Below, in pieces: positions 1 through 12,613 of a DNA stretch of 64,000 bases. Below the pieces are notes generated by a model that was given only the letters and a program-made list of their open reading frames with translations, was not told the origin of the DNA and made no database searches. Numbering within the stretch: position 1 is the stretch's first letter; every line of letters begins with the position of its first letter. A program made the position numbers and the translations under genes. Source of the stretch: Clytia hemisphaerica (Eukaryota; Cnidaria; Hydrozoa; Leptothecata; Clytiidae); contig CACVBU010000292.1 of the NCBI GenBank assembly GCA_902728285.1, positions 1,492,256-1,556,255 of the forward strand. The letters run 5' to 3'.

Positions 1-270
1 AAGGTCGGAGATTCTACTCTAGCCCTATGGGCTTTAAACTCAATGCTTTTTCCCACAAAAAGGTAAACTTGGAAAATTGTTAAGCTTATTCTATCTGTGT
101 AGGGATGTTGCGGATTCATTTCGTGACTGCGAAGCACGGATTAAGTGTTCGATACAGAATTTTTTTGAAATTTTGGACGTTGAAGAATTTATGATTTTCA
201 TCTCCTAGACACACTCTAATCATCTTAAATAGAGTTAAATAGGTCCTTGTCTATTTAACGCCGGCCTCGA

Positions 271-504
271 TGGGCTATTCCAGAAAAACCTTGTACCCAT
301 AATGTTGAGGAGATCTTTTTTTTTTGGATTCTTTTCCAATTTTTCAGGACCCCTTTGGATTTTTTCTCCCATTTCTTTGGACCACCCTGGATTTTCGACC
401 TCGTTTTTATACTGACCACTCTGGATTTTCAACCCGATTTTACTAACAAAGACCACCCTGGACGCCACAACCTCTGGAACATTCCACATTTCTGGAATAG
501 CCCA
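271..504. mobile_element. Small inverted-repeat element, 234 bp
   Basis: A perfect 16-bp terminal inverted repeat (TGGGCTATTCCAGAAA at 271-286; its complement at 489-504) encloses tandem GACCACCCTGGATTTTC-like units. It has no coding capacity and looks like a MITE. Confidence 0.65.
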
Positions 505-867
505 ATTCTGCTGCAGACAAACATAACGCCAATAAATCCGGGATAAAAAGGGCCGATGAAATTGATGAATTTGAAGAGAATTCTTTTGACTTGTAAAAAG
601 TGAGAAAATTTACAATAAGCCTTCAAAGAAAAAAAGTTTATAAGACATTGTATTGAGTATTTATTAAGCATTAAAGTTTGTTTAACTTTATATTCTACCG
701 CCACTCTTATTTAACCCCTATTTTCAACCCGCGGTCGTTAAGATTCTCGAAATGCTTAGACGGTGCAAATTCTCTCTATGTGTCTGTCTTTGACGAGGTC
801 TTCGGACTACGTTTTCTTTGTTGATGTTTGACGACTACCCCCCCCCCCTCAGTGTAGCAGAAAATAC

Positions 868-1083
868 GTACATGTTTTTCATAAGATTATCCAAAATTTT
901 TGAAGCCTTCGGATGTTGTTAACCTTTTGAGTTTTGAGGCTATAAATATTCTTAATTTTATCATTTTGTGAGTACTTTTGTGAAATTTATTAAGAAAAAT
1001 TGGTTGTTTTAGAGTACATAAAAACCTTTGGATTTTTTTAACGTTTTCTTAATATTTGGCCATCAAATTCTCGTGTTCTTATA
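868..1083. mobile_element. TA-flanked CACG family MITE, right end interrupted
   Basis: It starts with ACATGTTTTTCATAAGA and shares internal text (GAAGCCTTCGGATGTT; GGCCATCAAATTC) with the intact copy at 20497-20750. The right end stops at TTCTTATA, where the next element begins with CACGC, as if the second had inserted into this one's terminal TA. Confidence 0.5.
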
Positions 1084-1700
1084 CACGCTTTTTTTTTATA
1101 AGAATGGTGTAAATCCATTTTATCATGGATATTCTTAACTTTTTTGGGAAAATCATCCTAAAATATTCTTAGGTTAGGGACCTAATTCAGACTAGATTTA
1201 ACATTTAGTACATACGTCAGAAGCAGCCACCGGGGCAAAAAGGCGAAATAGCTGTTCCGATTTGCTAGCCAGGAGAATATTTCTAAAAAATTGACATATT
1301 TAGCTTCTTCGGAACAGCTCCAAATTTCCAGCTGGAAAAGTAAATTTTGTCTAGAAAAAGTCCCAGATTGTCAGGAATAGCTCTACAAAAGAACTTTTTG
1401 CTTTGTTCCTTAAAATAGCTGTTCCGATTTGCCAGGAGCAACTTTGTAATTCCACAGGAACAGCTCTCTATTTCCAGCTGGAGATAAAAAGGAAAGTATC
1501 TGTTCTAACGCCAGTGGCAATCTTTTTATTTCAAGGGAACAGCTCTCTATTTCCAGCTGGAGATAAAAAAGCAAAACATAGCTGTTCCGATTTACCAGGA
1601 GCGATTATGATACTTAATAGGAACAGCTCTGTATTTCCAGCTGGAAATTTATTTGGACAACAACTTCGAGAGTTAATTTGCGCAGTCCGAGGTAAGGGGT
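1084..1700. repeat. Composite repeat: CACGC terminus plus GGAACAGCTC satellite
   Basis: A terminus CACGC-T9-ATAAGAA is followed by about 130 bp of unique-looking sequence and then, from 1215, AGCAGCCACCGGGGCAAAAAGG. Several variable units follow of GGAACAGCTC...ATTTCCAGCTGG and its complement AGCTGTTCCGATTTGCCAGG. Related copies lie at 7290-8090 and 52870-53195, both in opposite orientation. Confidence 0.55.
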
Positions 1701-1990
1701 AGTGATAGAAAAGACCTTTACATGTTTTTTATAAGCATATCTAGGCTCATATATGGCAAAAATTTAAACACAAGCTAAACATTACTTTGAGCCTTCATTT
1801 TCAGAATTTGTTTGTTTTTGGCAGGATTTTCGAAATTTCTCTAAAACTTTGCTTAGGATATAAGCATCCGTCAAAGCATTTTCAGCTTTGTAAATCTCTC
1901 TATCTAAGCATTTCCGAGGCAGCTTTTGGGTTCATGTATTGTGAAACTTATTTTTCAGTAGAAATAATGGAATTATTATCGAGGGAGGCA

Positions 1991-4007
1991 TATCATTTAT
2001 AGTTATAGAAAAAAAGGATATATTCGCATTTTGCAGTAGTTAATAGTTAAAATTCATACCATTCACTCTCGATGGAAAGAATTTGGTTACTTTACAGGGT
2101 AAGAAAAAGGTACACATATTTCAAATGTATAGGCAGTACTGATTATGTACCAATAGAGACGAAAGATCTCCTAGTTGAATTTAGGTTGAAAGAAAATCTT
2201 GTTTCTTCACATATATTTCCAATTTTGAAAAGAATTTAATTAAGTTAAAAACAATAAATTGAAAAAAATAATATTATATAGAATATATAGAAACATGTAT
2301 CAAAGAGAAATTTTGATAATCATATACCCTGTACTCGTACGGAATAAATAGTCCATAGTCCAGCATAGTCAGTTAACCTAACTTGTAAAACCACGACTCT
2401 GGGTAACTTGAGTTGTTTTTTGCGTTTCAAGGCAAAATGGTAATAAATCATAAGTTTCTTTAGGGGGGGGGTATAAAATAAAAATACAGTGGTCATACCC
2501 CCTTGACAATAATGGGTTTGAAAGTTTTACTGAATTCAAAAGAAGGGGGCGCTTGTACAAAAAGAGGAGGTCAATTTTAAAGGGGAGAAAGTTTATTTGA
2601 AAGAGAAACATTCTTGACATATCCGGTTAGCTAAATGAGCATACTGGATGCAATAGTTACTTCATCGTAAACGTTTGAGTTGGATTGTCTGACAATATAT
2701 CATTTTAAAACATGGACTGTTCTAAAGATTTCAAAAGCTGAATCATCCATAGCCATTACAATTGAAGTCTTGCGTTATGTTTTCTCCTGCAGCAGTCTTA
2801 TCACTGAAAGCCATCATTGGTATTTTGAATCTCATCCCATTTCACTTCATGTCCATCGTCCAGTTGATAACTGAAATGGAAACGGAAGTGCTTGATTAAT
2901 AGGCAATGGTTAAAGCAGCAGGTATCATGAAAAAGAAGAGAAGTATGGATGAGAGGCAACCACTAGCGCGGTGTCATATGCGAGCTACTTAAATTTTCAT
3001 AAATTTCCCATTTTTTTACAAACTATGACCCTTACATTTTATATCCATAGGGTAAACGAAATTTTTCCTGGGGCAACCTGGGGTTTTTAAGGAAAGTCAA
3101 GGGGCTAAAAGTTATCTTTAAAACCCGTGCACACTCACTTCCCCTTAAAGTATGAAGAACTTTTTCCAAGTTTTTTTTTTTATTTTTTGACATTTTCAAT
3201 GGGTATCTAGTATGTGCCTTTTTTTAACTATTATTATTTTTTGCTTGAAAAGTTTTGTCCACCCCTGTATGGATTTTAAATGTCAGAACACCCAATAAAT
3301 AGTAAACAAATTAGTGCAGTCAATTCAATTAAACTCTCAAATTCAAATGTTCAATAAAAACCATACCAATTTCTGCATTTTGAAATCTTGGAGCTTTGAA
3401 TTCATGCCCAGGTCAATTCTTTATAGCTGAAATAAAAATATATAATCAGATAAAGATATATTACTGTGTGTACATCTTAAATAGTATATTTTGCAAACAG
3501 TGCCTCATATCTTTTCAACAACTTCGATTGAAAGTAAGGGTATTCATTACATGTACACACCTAAAGATCACTACTTTATAAAAAGTATGACTTACTCTTT
3601 TCATCCCCTTACTAGAACAAAAAGGTTTCATCTCCAAAGAAGTGTTAAGTGCAATGCCAAAGTGTTACTTTCTGCTTGACACATTTAAAACCTTATTATT
3701 GATGTCAAAAAGACAATCGTGACCACTACGTCAAAAGATACCGGCTAACTTTATTGGGAAGGAACTTTGGTTTTTAATGTGGCTAAAATGTGTAGCCGTA
3801 TCGATTCATTTAATGATCCCCTTTGTAATCTAGCATAAACCATCTCAAAGGGAAAGTATTGTTGCTCGCAAAAACGCCTTTGAAGAAGGAGCGCGTCACA
3901 ACATGTCAATCCCGAGAGACAATTTCATTTTAGAGAAAATGACAAGATATAGGTAACTCGCAAAAACGTCTGTCACATTGCTGTTTATCTTAAAATGTAT
4001 ATATATA
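1991..4007. other. No gene seen
   Basis: AT-rich sequence with homopolymer runs and short chance frames under 82 codons. No splice-framed coding exon, RNA gene or clear repeat border was found. Confidence 0.5.
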
Positions 4008-4992
4008 NNNNNNNNNNNNNNNNNNNNNNNNNNNNNNNNNNNNNNNNNNNNNNNNNNNNNNNNNNNNNNNNNNNNNNNNNNNNNNNNNNNNNNNNNNNNN
4101 NNNNNNNNNNNNNNNNNNNNNNNNNNNNNNNNNNNNNNNNNNNNNNNNNNNNNNNNNNNNNNNNNNNNNNNNNNNNNNNNNNNNNNNNNNNNNNNNNNNN
4201 NNNNNNNNNNNNNNNNNNNNNNNNNNNNNNNNNNNNNNNNNNNNNNNNNNNNNNNNNNNNNNNNNNNNNNNNNNNNNNNNNNNNNNNNNNNNNNNNNNNN
4301 NNNNNNNNNNNNNNNNNNNNNNNNNNNNNNNNNNNNNNNNNNNNNNNNNNNNNNNNNNNNNNNNNNNNNNNNNNNNNNNNNNNNNNNNNNNNNNNNNNNN
4401 NNNNNNNNNNNNNNNNNNNNNNNNNNNNNNNNNNNNNNNNNNNNNNNNNNNNNNNNNNNNNNNNNNNNNNNNNNNNNNNNNNNNNNNNNNNNNNNNNNNN
4501 NNNNNNNNNNNNNNNNNNNNNNNNNNNNNNNNNNNNNNNNNNNNNNNNNNNNNNNNNNNNNNNNNNNNNNNNNNNNNNNNNNNNNNNNNNNNNNNNNNNN
4601 NNNNNNNNNNNNNNNNNNNNNNNNNNNNNNNNNNNNNNNNNNNNNNNNNNNNNNNNNNNNNNNNNNNNNNNNNNNNNNNNNNNNNNNNNNNNNNNNNNNN
4701 NNNNNNNNNNNNNNNNNNNNNNNNNNNNNNNNNNNNNNNNNNNNNNNNNNNNNNNNNNNNNNNNNNNNNNNNNNNNNNNNNNNNNNNNNNNNNNNNNNNN
4801 NNNNNNNNNNNNNNNNNNNNNNNNNNNNNNNNNNNNNNNNNNNNNNNNNNNNNNNNNNNNNNNNNNNNNNNNNNNNNNNNNNNNNNNNNNNNNNNNNNNN
4901 NNNNNNNNNNNNNNNNNNNNNNNNNNNNNNNNNNNNNNNNNNNNNNNNNNNNNNNNNNNNNNNNNNNNNNNNNNNNNNNNNNNNNNNNNNNN
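4008..4992. other. Assembly gap (985 Ns)
   Basis: All bases are N. Long open frames spanning it are artefacts of unknown bases. Confidence 1.
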
Positions 4993-5293
4993 GTGGTTAT
5001 GTTTGATTTCTGCGTAAAACTCTCAAGTTACCACCATTTTGTTTTGCGCATTGGGCTGGATGTGTGCTTTTAATAGCTGACATAATGGTTTGTAGTAGAT
5101 ATAAATCCAAGTACAACATGATGTAACAAAGATGGAAATGTGAATTATAATGAACTGGACATAACTTCTCAAGATAACATTCTCCACTACTCATAACCAC
5201 ATTAGGTCAAGTCAGCTCATTGTCAATTCAAGTCTATGTGAATGAAAATATGCACCAGAAAGGTTTTTATGGCTACAGAGTCATCCTGGACTA

Positions 5294-5549
5294 CACGTTT
5301 TTTTTTTAAGAAACTAGTTTCACCAAGCAGCCTCAATGTTTCTTAAGAAATCGGCCTTTTGAGCCTTAAATGTTTCTTACATGTTTTTAAACTTTTTGAC
5401 ATAATCAGCCTTATATAAGGCTGGATTAAAAAATGTTATTTTATCATTCTCAGCCCCAGCCCCAGCATGTTTCTCAGATGTTCCTTAGTTTTTAGGCATT
5501 CTGAGCATCATGTTTCTTAAAAGTGTGTTTCTTAAAAAAAAAAAACGTG
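5294..5549. mobile_element. TA-flanked CACG family MITE
   Basis: Begins CACGT-T9-AAGAAAC and ends GTTTCTTAA...ACGTG, each end next to a TA. The interior carries repeated TGTTTCTTA motifs. Non-coding. Confidence 0.55.
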
Positions 5550-6091
5550 TATCAATGAACAATTTGTCACAGTTTTGTGGCAGTCTTCACCCAAATTTTA
5601 TGTTTTCGCAAGATCACAACAAAATTTGCTTTGTTTACTGATTTAAGCGCAACACGTTTTTGTTGATTTTTGTACTGTGGCTGAAGAGGACCTTTTAGTT
5701 TGTATTTCATTTGCGTTGTATCGCACCGTTCAGCCTTTTAACACGCAGCCACATTTTTCTCAGGTTTGCATGTACCTTGTCAGGAATATCTCAGAATCAG
5801 ATAAAGACTTTGACTTGAAATTTTCAGGGAAATCGTTGTTTGGCATGCAATGAATTGATTAGATTTTTTAAAAACTGGTTTCCTGACTTAAAATCTCAAA
5901 AATCAATTTTTTAGGATTCAGACCCTCTGAAAAATATTTTAGAAAACATTTTTTTCAATTCATTCTGCAAACTTTAGAAAAATTAAACTTAAAAAAGGAA
6001 TTAACTTCAGCTCAACTCAGTGTTTCAGAAAGTCTGACACAGGATTTTTGGAATACCACCTTGTAAAAAAAAATTCACGGCTTAGACCTTG

Positions 6092-6445
6092 GGGCTGTCC
6101 CCGTAGTACGTACACACTAAGATGTTGAAAATCAAGTACCCCCTCCCCCTGTACGCAAGCGTACACAAATGGCTATACCCCCTCTAGTAAATATGTAGTT
6201 TTCCCCTAGTTCTGAAAGTAAAAGCCTAGGTTGAATGGGGTTAAGAAAACCTAATTATGACGTCATAAATACAAAAAGAAATGTAGAAATATAAGTAGTT
6301 TTTGAAGAAATTGGGACACGCGCATTAAGTTACCCGAGTACGTAAAATTTCCATTTGACCCCTCCCCCTGTCAAAAGCACAAGCTTTTGAGAAGATCCCC
6401 CTCCCTCTTAGTGCGTACGTTCTATGTGGACCGTTCTATGTGGCC
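6092..6445. mobile_element. MITE with GTACGTACACACTAAG ends
   Basis: The left end (GGCTGTCCCCGTAGTACGTA then CACACTAAG) is inverted at the right (CTTAGTGCGTACG, GTGGACCGTTCTATGTGGCC). CCCCCTCCCCCTGT-type tracts lie just inside both ends. This layout is common among invertebrate non-autonomous elements. Confidence 0.5.
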
Positions 6446-7289
6446 GCCTTTTCTTTTCCATTCAGACTTATTTTTGCGCGGGTGTCATCTGAAAAATCGA
6501 AACAAAATTTCCCTGAATATTAACTTACTTGAAAATCTTTTTTAATTTTTGAGAAGTGAGGTTTGGTTGCCTATCCATTGAACAAAACATTGGTAAAAAA
6601 AGATATAGCAAATTATTTATAGAACAGGCTCGATTCCCCATCACCATCAGTCGATATCCAATCAATCGATCAGCTATTGATTGGTCATCAATGAACAATG
6701 GTTGGGAAAAAGTTATCGATTGTATAGAGTGGGAGAGTCTGGTATAGAACTGAAAAGTTAAAAAAAAAACATACCTGGTCATGCTTGTCAGTTTTGAAGT
6801 TTTCAGTGTTTTTCTTGACAGTGTTTCATTTTAATCAGTTGTGATCCACCAAGATTTCATGAGTTGAGTTGTTTAAAAGATTAGTTCATTTTTGCTCAAA
6901 GAACCACAAAAATATCCTCCCCAGTTTCTTCGAGAATAACTGCAAAAGCGTTTCATACAGTTAATCAGTGATTTGTGGCAAGGATCATGATGTTAGGTTA
7001 AGATTTACTTTGAAATAGCTTTAACTTTTGCAAAGTTTGTAGTTCGATACCAACCAGAACAAAATAGTTTCGCGCCACTCTGCTACCATTTTGCAAATTT
7101 TTGCAAATTCTATTTTCTTACTTCGTGTAAAGACGGGGGTTACTAGATAGTTTAGTTTTACGCTGGCATTTTATTTTCTACTACTTTCATGATTTTGTAA
7201 AAAACTCTCATTCAAACGATGTAATTTTCTAAACTGTGAAAGTTATGGTAAAATTTTTTTCTAATTTTACAATTGCTTGCTGTCATAGC

Positions 7290-8090
7290 TTACATTTTAT
7301 GTTACCCCCGTGTTTTTAAATCAAGAGTTTTTAAATTAAGACAGCTCGGAACACAAATCGCTCCTGGAAAAGTGCCCTACTGTAGAGGAACAGCTCATTT
7401 TTTTCAATTTTTTTTCAATTTGCCAGCAAAAAATTTAGCTGGTTCCTACTCCAGTAGGGAAGTTTTCCAGGAGCGTCTTGTTTTAAACTGTCTAAGGAGC
7501 AGCTCCGAAAAATCGACCGGAACAGCTCTAAATTTCCAGCTGGCTAATTCAAGGAACAGCTCAATCTTTCGATCTTTGTCCAGAAAAAAAAAAACTTAAT
7601 CTCGACCGGAACAGCTCCAGATTTCCAGCTAGTTGGCTACAGGAACAGCTCCCAAGTTCTATATCAGTTGTGAAAATTACATGGAATCAACCCGGAACAC
7701 ATGTGAATTTCCAGCTGGAAAGCTGATATAGAGCTTTCACGATTTTTCCAGGGAACAGCTATGTATTTCCAGGAGCAAATTTTTGGAAAATTTCCCGGAA
7801 CACCTAGGCCATTTCCAGCTGAGGGGGGTCTCCGGAACAGCTATTCCGTCTTTTGCCCTCGGTGGCTGCTTTCGATACGTCTCAAGCATAAGATGGCATT
7901 TTTGTGAAAGAAGCGAGCCTTACTTGGGGGTAATTGACAATTTGTAATTGAAAATGCTCAAAAAATCGCATTCTTAAAATTCCTTGATGGTGATATTCTT
8001 AGCATATTCTTAATTTTTTGGCCATTTTCATCATGAACATTCTTATAAAGTGTATTCTTATTAAAAAAAAGCGTGTATTTGTACTTCCCC
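7290..8090. repeat. Composite GGAACAGCTC satellite element, reverse orientation
   Basis: At least eight copies of (G)GAACAGCTC with interspersed TTTCCAGCTGG run from 7345 to 7850. They are bounded by TTTTGCCCTCGGTGGCTGCT (7854-7873), the inverse of the boundary at 1215. The element ends at AAAAGCGTGTA near 8086. A ~108-codon open frame over the units is a by-product of the repeat. Confidence 0.55.
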
Positions 8091-9035
8091 ACTAAAATGC
8101 ATCCTAGAAAGAAGAACCGGCGCCGCTTGAATGAAATTTAAACCCCGTGAGGAAGCTGCTGTCTAAAGCTCATAGATTACTAGGCTATCTACTTATATAA
8201 TAATGAATCTATGTAGCTTTACCCTGTTTAAAACTTTTGCAGAACGTTTCGAAGTACACTGTGTGTACCAATAACGCTATATTCCCATATGCCGTGTGTT
8301 CTAGCCTTATGAATAAGGGCTTAGTTGACAGGCTAGCGTATCATTTGCTGAAGTAAACAATAGGTGACATCGTACCTTAAGTTCTAAATGGAGGCTACCT
8401 ACTGCGAGTGGTGAATCTAGGGATTACTATACACACTAGGTTTTATTCATTTGAGTTAAATAAATATGTTGCAAGAAACTGGGTTGTTGATTATACTTTT
8501 TATATAAGAACAAGTGAGATTTTATTGAGGCTCAACTATTCTCAATTTTGGATTCTTTAAGTCTTAAGATTCTTTGCTCTTATACTGATCATGTATGTCC
8601 AACTATCTTCTTTCAGGAGATTGGGTGGCAGAGTAGGTTTTTTTTATATCGTGTTCAAAATTTTTTTCATTATTTCACATTTTTGAACCTTGTTGTTCTT
8701 AGGAAAATGTTCTAATGAATCAAATAGATGTGCGCATTATTTTACAAAACAAAGACACCATGTTGTCAGCACACGCTTAACATGATTATGATAATGAAAT
8801 TTCCTCAAATGATGATAATATAGATCTTAACGATTGCTTAATCTTATTCACATTGGATTGCTTAATCAGCTGATTGCCATCAATAGAATCCTTTAATGAG
8901 CTCTCATTATAAAAAACGATGCCTTTTTATTTTAAAGGCCTTTGAGGTCAATTAACAGCATTAACCAGTATTAACTGCATTTACCATTTTCAAATTTAAA
9001 GGGACTTTATCTACCAATAAGATTCTTTCATTTTT

Positions 9036-9720
9036 GGACCTACCGGGAGGTCCTTTAATTTGACCGTTGTCCGTTCGTCTGTTACAAGCTTTTCTCGGGA
9101 TTGGCTCATTAGTTTTTTTTAATTTTTTGCACAATGATACAAAATGGCAATGCCTGAAAAGTGACGGAGCCCGATTTTTGAAAAAAAAATTTTGGGGGCA
9201 AATTTGGGCCAAAAACTACCTAAAAATAAGGTTTTTTGGACTTTGTGCAAAATTGCTTCATTAGTTTTTCCTGATTTTTGGCAGAAAGATAGAGTGCAAG
9301 GTACCTTAAAATGTGGCTGAAGTAATTTTTCTCGGAAAATTTTTTTTCGTCGTCAAATACGGATTTTCGCAAATTTGGGCCAAAAACTACCTAAAAATAA
9401 GGTTTTTTGGACTTGGTGCAAAATTGCTTCATTAGTTTTTCCTGATTTTTGGCAGAAAGATAGAGTGCAAGGTACCCTAAAATGTGACTGAAGTAATTTT
9501 TCTCGGAAATTTTTTTTTCGTCGTCAAATACGGATTTTCGATTTTGTGGGGAAATTCCCTTTTACCATTTTCCTGTTAGCAGCTTTTCTCGGGATTGGCT
9601 CATTAGTTGTTTTTAATTTTTTGCACAATGATACAAAATAGCAATGCCTGAAAAGTGACGGAGCCCGATTTTTGAAAAAAAAATTTTGGGTAAATTTGGG
9701 CCAAAAACTACCATAATATT
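9036..9720 (+). repeat. Satellite-like repeat with ~177-bp tandem duplication
   Basis: It begins with the near-palindrome GGACCTACCGGGAGGTCC (9036-9053), then TCCGTTCGTCTGTTACAAGC. A block with GGCCAAAAACTACCTAAAAA and AAGATAGAGTGCAAGGTACC occurs twice in tandem (about 9200-9370 and 9375-9545). The first block (TTCTCGGGATTGGCTCATTA) returns at 9590-9715. Relatives in the other orientation fill 41030-42420 in an ASCC1 intron. Confidence 0.6.
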
Positions 9721-10170
9721 TTCAAAAAAAGACGACCAAGTTACACAATGATAAAAGAAAATAAATAAGACGTTTTTGCATTGTTCTAAAACTTATCGTG
9801 TTTGCTCAATACCAATAGTAAAATGTAGAATACCTACTTTTATCTGATTTTGATCAACAGGTAGGTCCATTCAGCATGTTGCTTGTTTATCTTTTTTTCA
9901 CTGATTGGTTGAATATAATGTGATGATGATGTAAAAATAGCTTTAATACAGTCCCTACCTAATTACATGATAACTATACGGTAGTCATTATGTTAAGCTA
10001 TTAATTAATTTTTAAGACTATTTTGCAAGAAAACCGAACAAGCTTTTTTGCTATTGTTTTAGCATTTCTTTGAGGTTTTATCTTCTAGAAAAAAAATTTG
10101 GTTTTCATTAAACATTTCTCTACAGTTAGCTCCATGTTTTTTTGAAAATTCGACTTACAATAGGCGTGTA

Positions 10171-10359
10171 CACGTCTTTTTATAAGAACTAACTATATAA
10201 GAACACGAGGCTTTGATGGTCAAAATGTTAAGTACAAGTTAAGAACATTTTAAGGCTTTTTGGTCTCAAAAACACCCTTTTTCTTAGAAAAATGACCAAA
10301 ATACTCTCAAAATCGTCAAAATAAGAACATCTTGGATGTTCTTATAAAAAAGAAACGTG
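10171..10359. mobile_element. TA-flanked CACG family MITE, 189 bp
   Basis: CACGTCTTTTTATAAGAAC at the left and GTTCTTATAAAAAAGAAACG at the right are imperfect inverted repeats. Both are flanked by TA (10169-10170 and 10360-10361), consistent with a TA target duplication. Confidence 0.6.
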
Positions 10360-11389
10360 TATTCATCATAGTATGGATTAATACTCATATCGGCTTTTTG
10401 CAACCAATTTGCTTTGCATTGCCTTAATCTACTTTCCGACCCGTCTGATTGAGTAAATCCCTCGGAGAAGGTAAACTCAAATACCAAGCAAAATCCCCGG
10501 GTGTTCGTTGTCGATGACTTATACATCGTAGATATCATGAATTAATCCAATCAAAACCGTGTTGATACATTTTTAGAATTACCCAGTAGGGTGTTGACTG
10601 CAAGTTAAACGGAATTAGCTTGAACTTCAAAGCTTTACCGCTGTTTTTGAGTTTTTGGCTTTTGGGCATTCTTGATCACTGGCGAATATCTGAGGAGGAG
10701 GGTTCAAAATTCCTGAAAGTGTTGCTGTCATCCATATTCCTTATATGGAGATAAACACTCCATAAGTATTTTTCGGTAAGCTTAATGCTTAACCTTCACT
10801 TTGTTGAGTATAATGCAAACTCACTTTGGGGACTTCCAAAATTTATGAAGCCTTCGGATTTTCATAACAATTTTTTTAGTTTTTAGCGTAACAATTTGGT
10901 AGCCTTGGCTCTGGAACTTTGATAATCTCTGAGTGGTCTTTGTTTCATTGTTATCACGACAGACCAATCTTAATCGGAATATAAACGATAATTCTTTTTC
11001 TTTCTGATATCACGAAGTGTCCAGATTATACTCTTTTGTCTATAGTCATGCGCAGTGTAGTACCGTTATGTGACATCATGCTGCTAAGCGGGGTTTTGTT
11101 GTCTTTACGAGGATGATTTTGTACACGAATCGTTGAAAAATTTCAATTTGATAAGGGTGAGTTCAGTAGCGTAGCCAAAAGGGATGCAAAATTTGTGCAG
11201 GAGAGTAGATGGCACTTATGCAGAAAGCCATAGAAAGCGGTTAAGCCAAAAACGCCCGTTTGGGTAAATCGATGAACAGGGTTTTTAAGTCGCATTCGGG
11301 GTCTTTTTGAAAATCATCGGAGAACCTCGTCGGTCGGCAAGATTATTACTCTGGCATTCATTGAATAGTAGGTAGTAATCGTCAGAAGT

Positions 11390-11680
11390 CATGGGCCCCG
11401 TCAACGGAGGGGGGGGGGGGGGGGGTCCATGCCCCCCCCCCCACACTTTTTGGTGGACCATGTCATACGTTTTTTAAGAGTTACTATTTTAAGCTGGTTT
11501 GAGACCAAATCAAACCACAAAAACTATTATTCTCCCCAAATAGATATCGTTTTAAGGTGTTTTGAGGGTGTAAAAAAGTGAAAAACTTTCTTCGTCGCCC
11601 AACCATGGTGGGCAACATTTTTTCCCAAAATGTTGGCCCCCTCACTCAAAATGGCTCGCCGGGGCCCATGAAGTAGAAGA
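11390..11680. repeat. Dispersed repeat with GTCGCCCAACCATGGTGGGC core
   Basis: First of three copies (others 13795-13995 and 59970-60210). Shared text includes AAACTATTATTCTCC, TTTTGAGGGTGTAAAAA and GTCGCCCAACCATGGTGGGC, then GGCTCGCCGGGGCCCATG. A run of about 18 G followed by C-runs (11409-11440) forms a snap-back. Confidence 0.6.
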
Positions 11681-12187
11681 GTATTAGAAAGAGTTGATAA
11701 ACAACACGACAGTCGATAGATTATCCGATGCTTCACCTTTCAAATTTTACTGTAGCATAGGTCATCCTTGTTGTTAATCTATATTATTAAATCCTATACC
11801 GTGGTGTGTGTGTTTAATGTCTTAGACAGAACAGATTATCCTTTAATCTTTTTATCGACAGCGTTTGGTTTCATAAAACATAATATTAGAAGGCAGTATA
11901 AGCAACACTGGTTGATGAGTGACCAACTTTAATACATATTTTCTGCGGCTTTTATACCTTATCACATTTTTGTCCGACCACTGACCGCGCGTGCTTAACA
12001 TGTCGCTGTTAATTGAGGTTTTCCGTGCGATATATGATACTGAAGGTTTTAATTAGGTGTTATTTCAAAAAGATTTATTTTTAGTAAGCAACCGATGAAA
12101 TGTCCCATTAGGGGATCGACCCTTCTTGTCTGGAAGAGAATTATAATTCACATTGTCCATGATGTATACTGAAATACCCGAAAAAGA

Positions 12188-12354
12188 CTCTAATTCGACG
12201 TTCTATAATTCGATGAGCTCCCCTTGAAAGTCACCGTCAAATTTCCTTAAGAAACTCTCATAAACGACGCTCTACTATTCGACGTTCTATATTTCGATAT
12301 ACTCCCTGAAATTTGAATTCCCCTTGAAAATCGAATTAGAGAGCGTCAACTGTA
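12188..12354. repeat. CTCTAATTCGA inverted repeat element
   Basis: GACTCTAATTCGACGTTCTA opens it and CGAATTAGAGAGCGTCAACT closes it. Internally GACGTTCTATAATTCGA recurs. Related ends are seen at 15110-15185 and 17222-17680. Confidence 0.45.
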
Positions 12355-12480
12355 TTTTTACCATAGAAATTCTGCTGTCATTTGTAAGAACCCGACTTAC
12401 AGTTGCTTACCATATAAGGAGTTTTATGGTTTAATTGATAAGCTTAACCTGCGATCCCGCATTTCAAACGGGCAGTCATA

Positions 12481-12613
12481 TACCTTATCGGGGAAAAAAT
12501 GCCGGAGTTTTATTTAGTCGGGGGAAAGTTCGGGAAAGTTTCGTCGGGGGAGAAATTTCGTCACCCCTCAAAATTGTCGTCACTTTCCCCGACATTTTTC
12601 ACCCGATAAGGTA
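12481..12613. mobile_element. 133-bp MITE with TACCTTATCGGG ends
   Basis: TACCTTATCGGGGAAAAAATG at the left is inverted at the right as ATTTTTCACCCGATAAGGTA. The interior is rich in TCGGGGGAAAG and its complement, so the whole element could fold into one hairpin. Confidence 0.6.

Noticed and set aside
3978..5017. 340-codon open frames
   Set aside because: They consist of Ns from the assembly gap.
7273..7599. 108-codon frame
   Set aside because: It runs through the GGAACAGCTC satellite units; no protein similarity.
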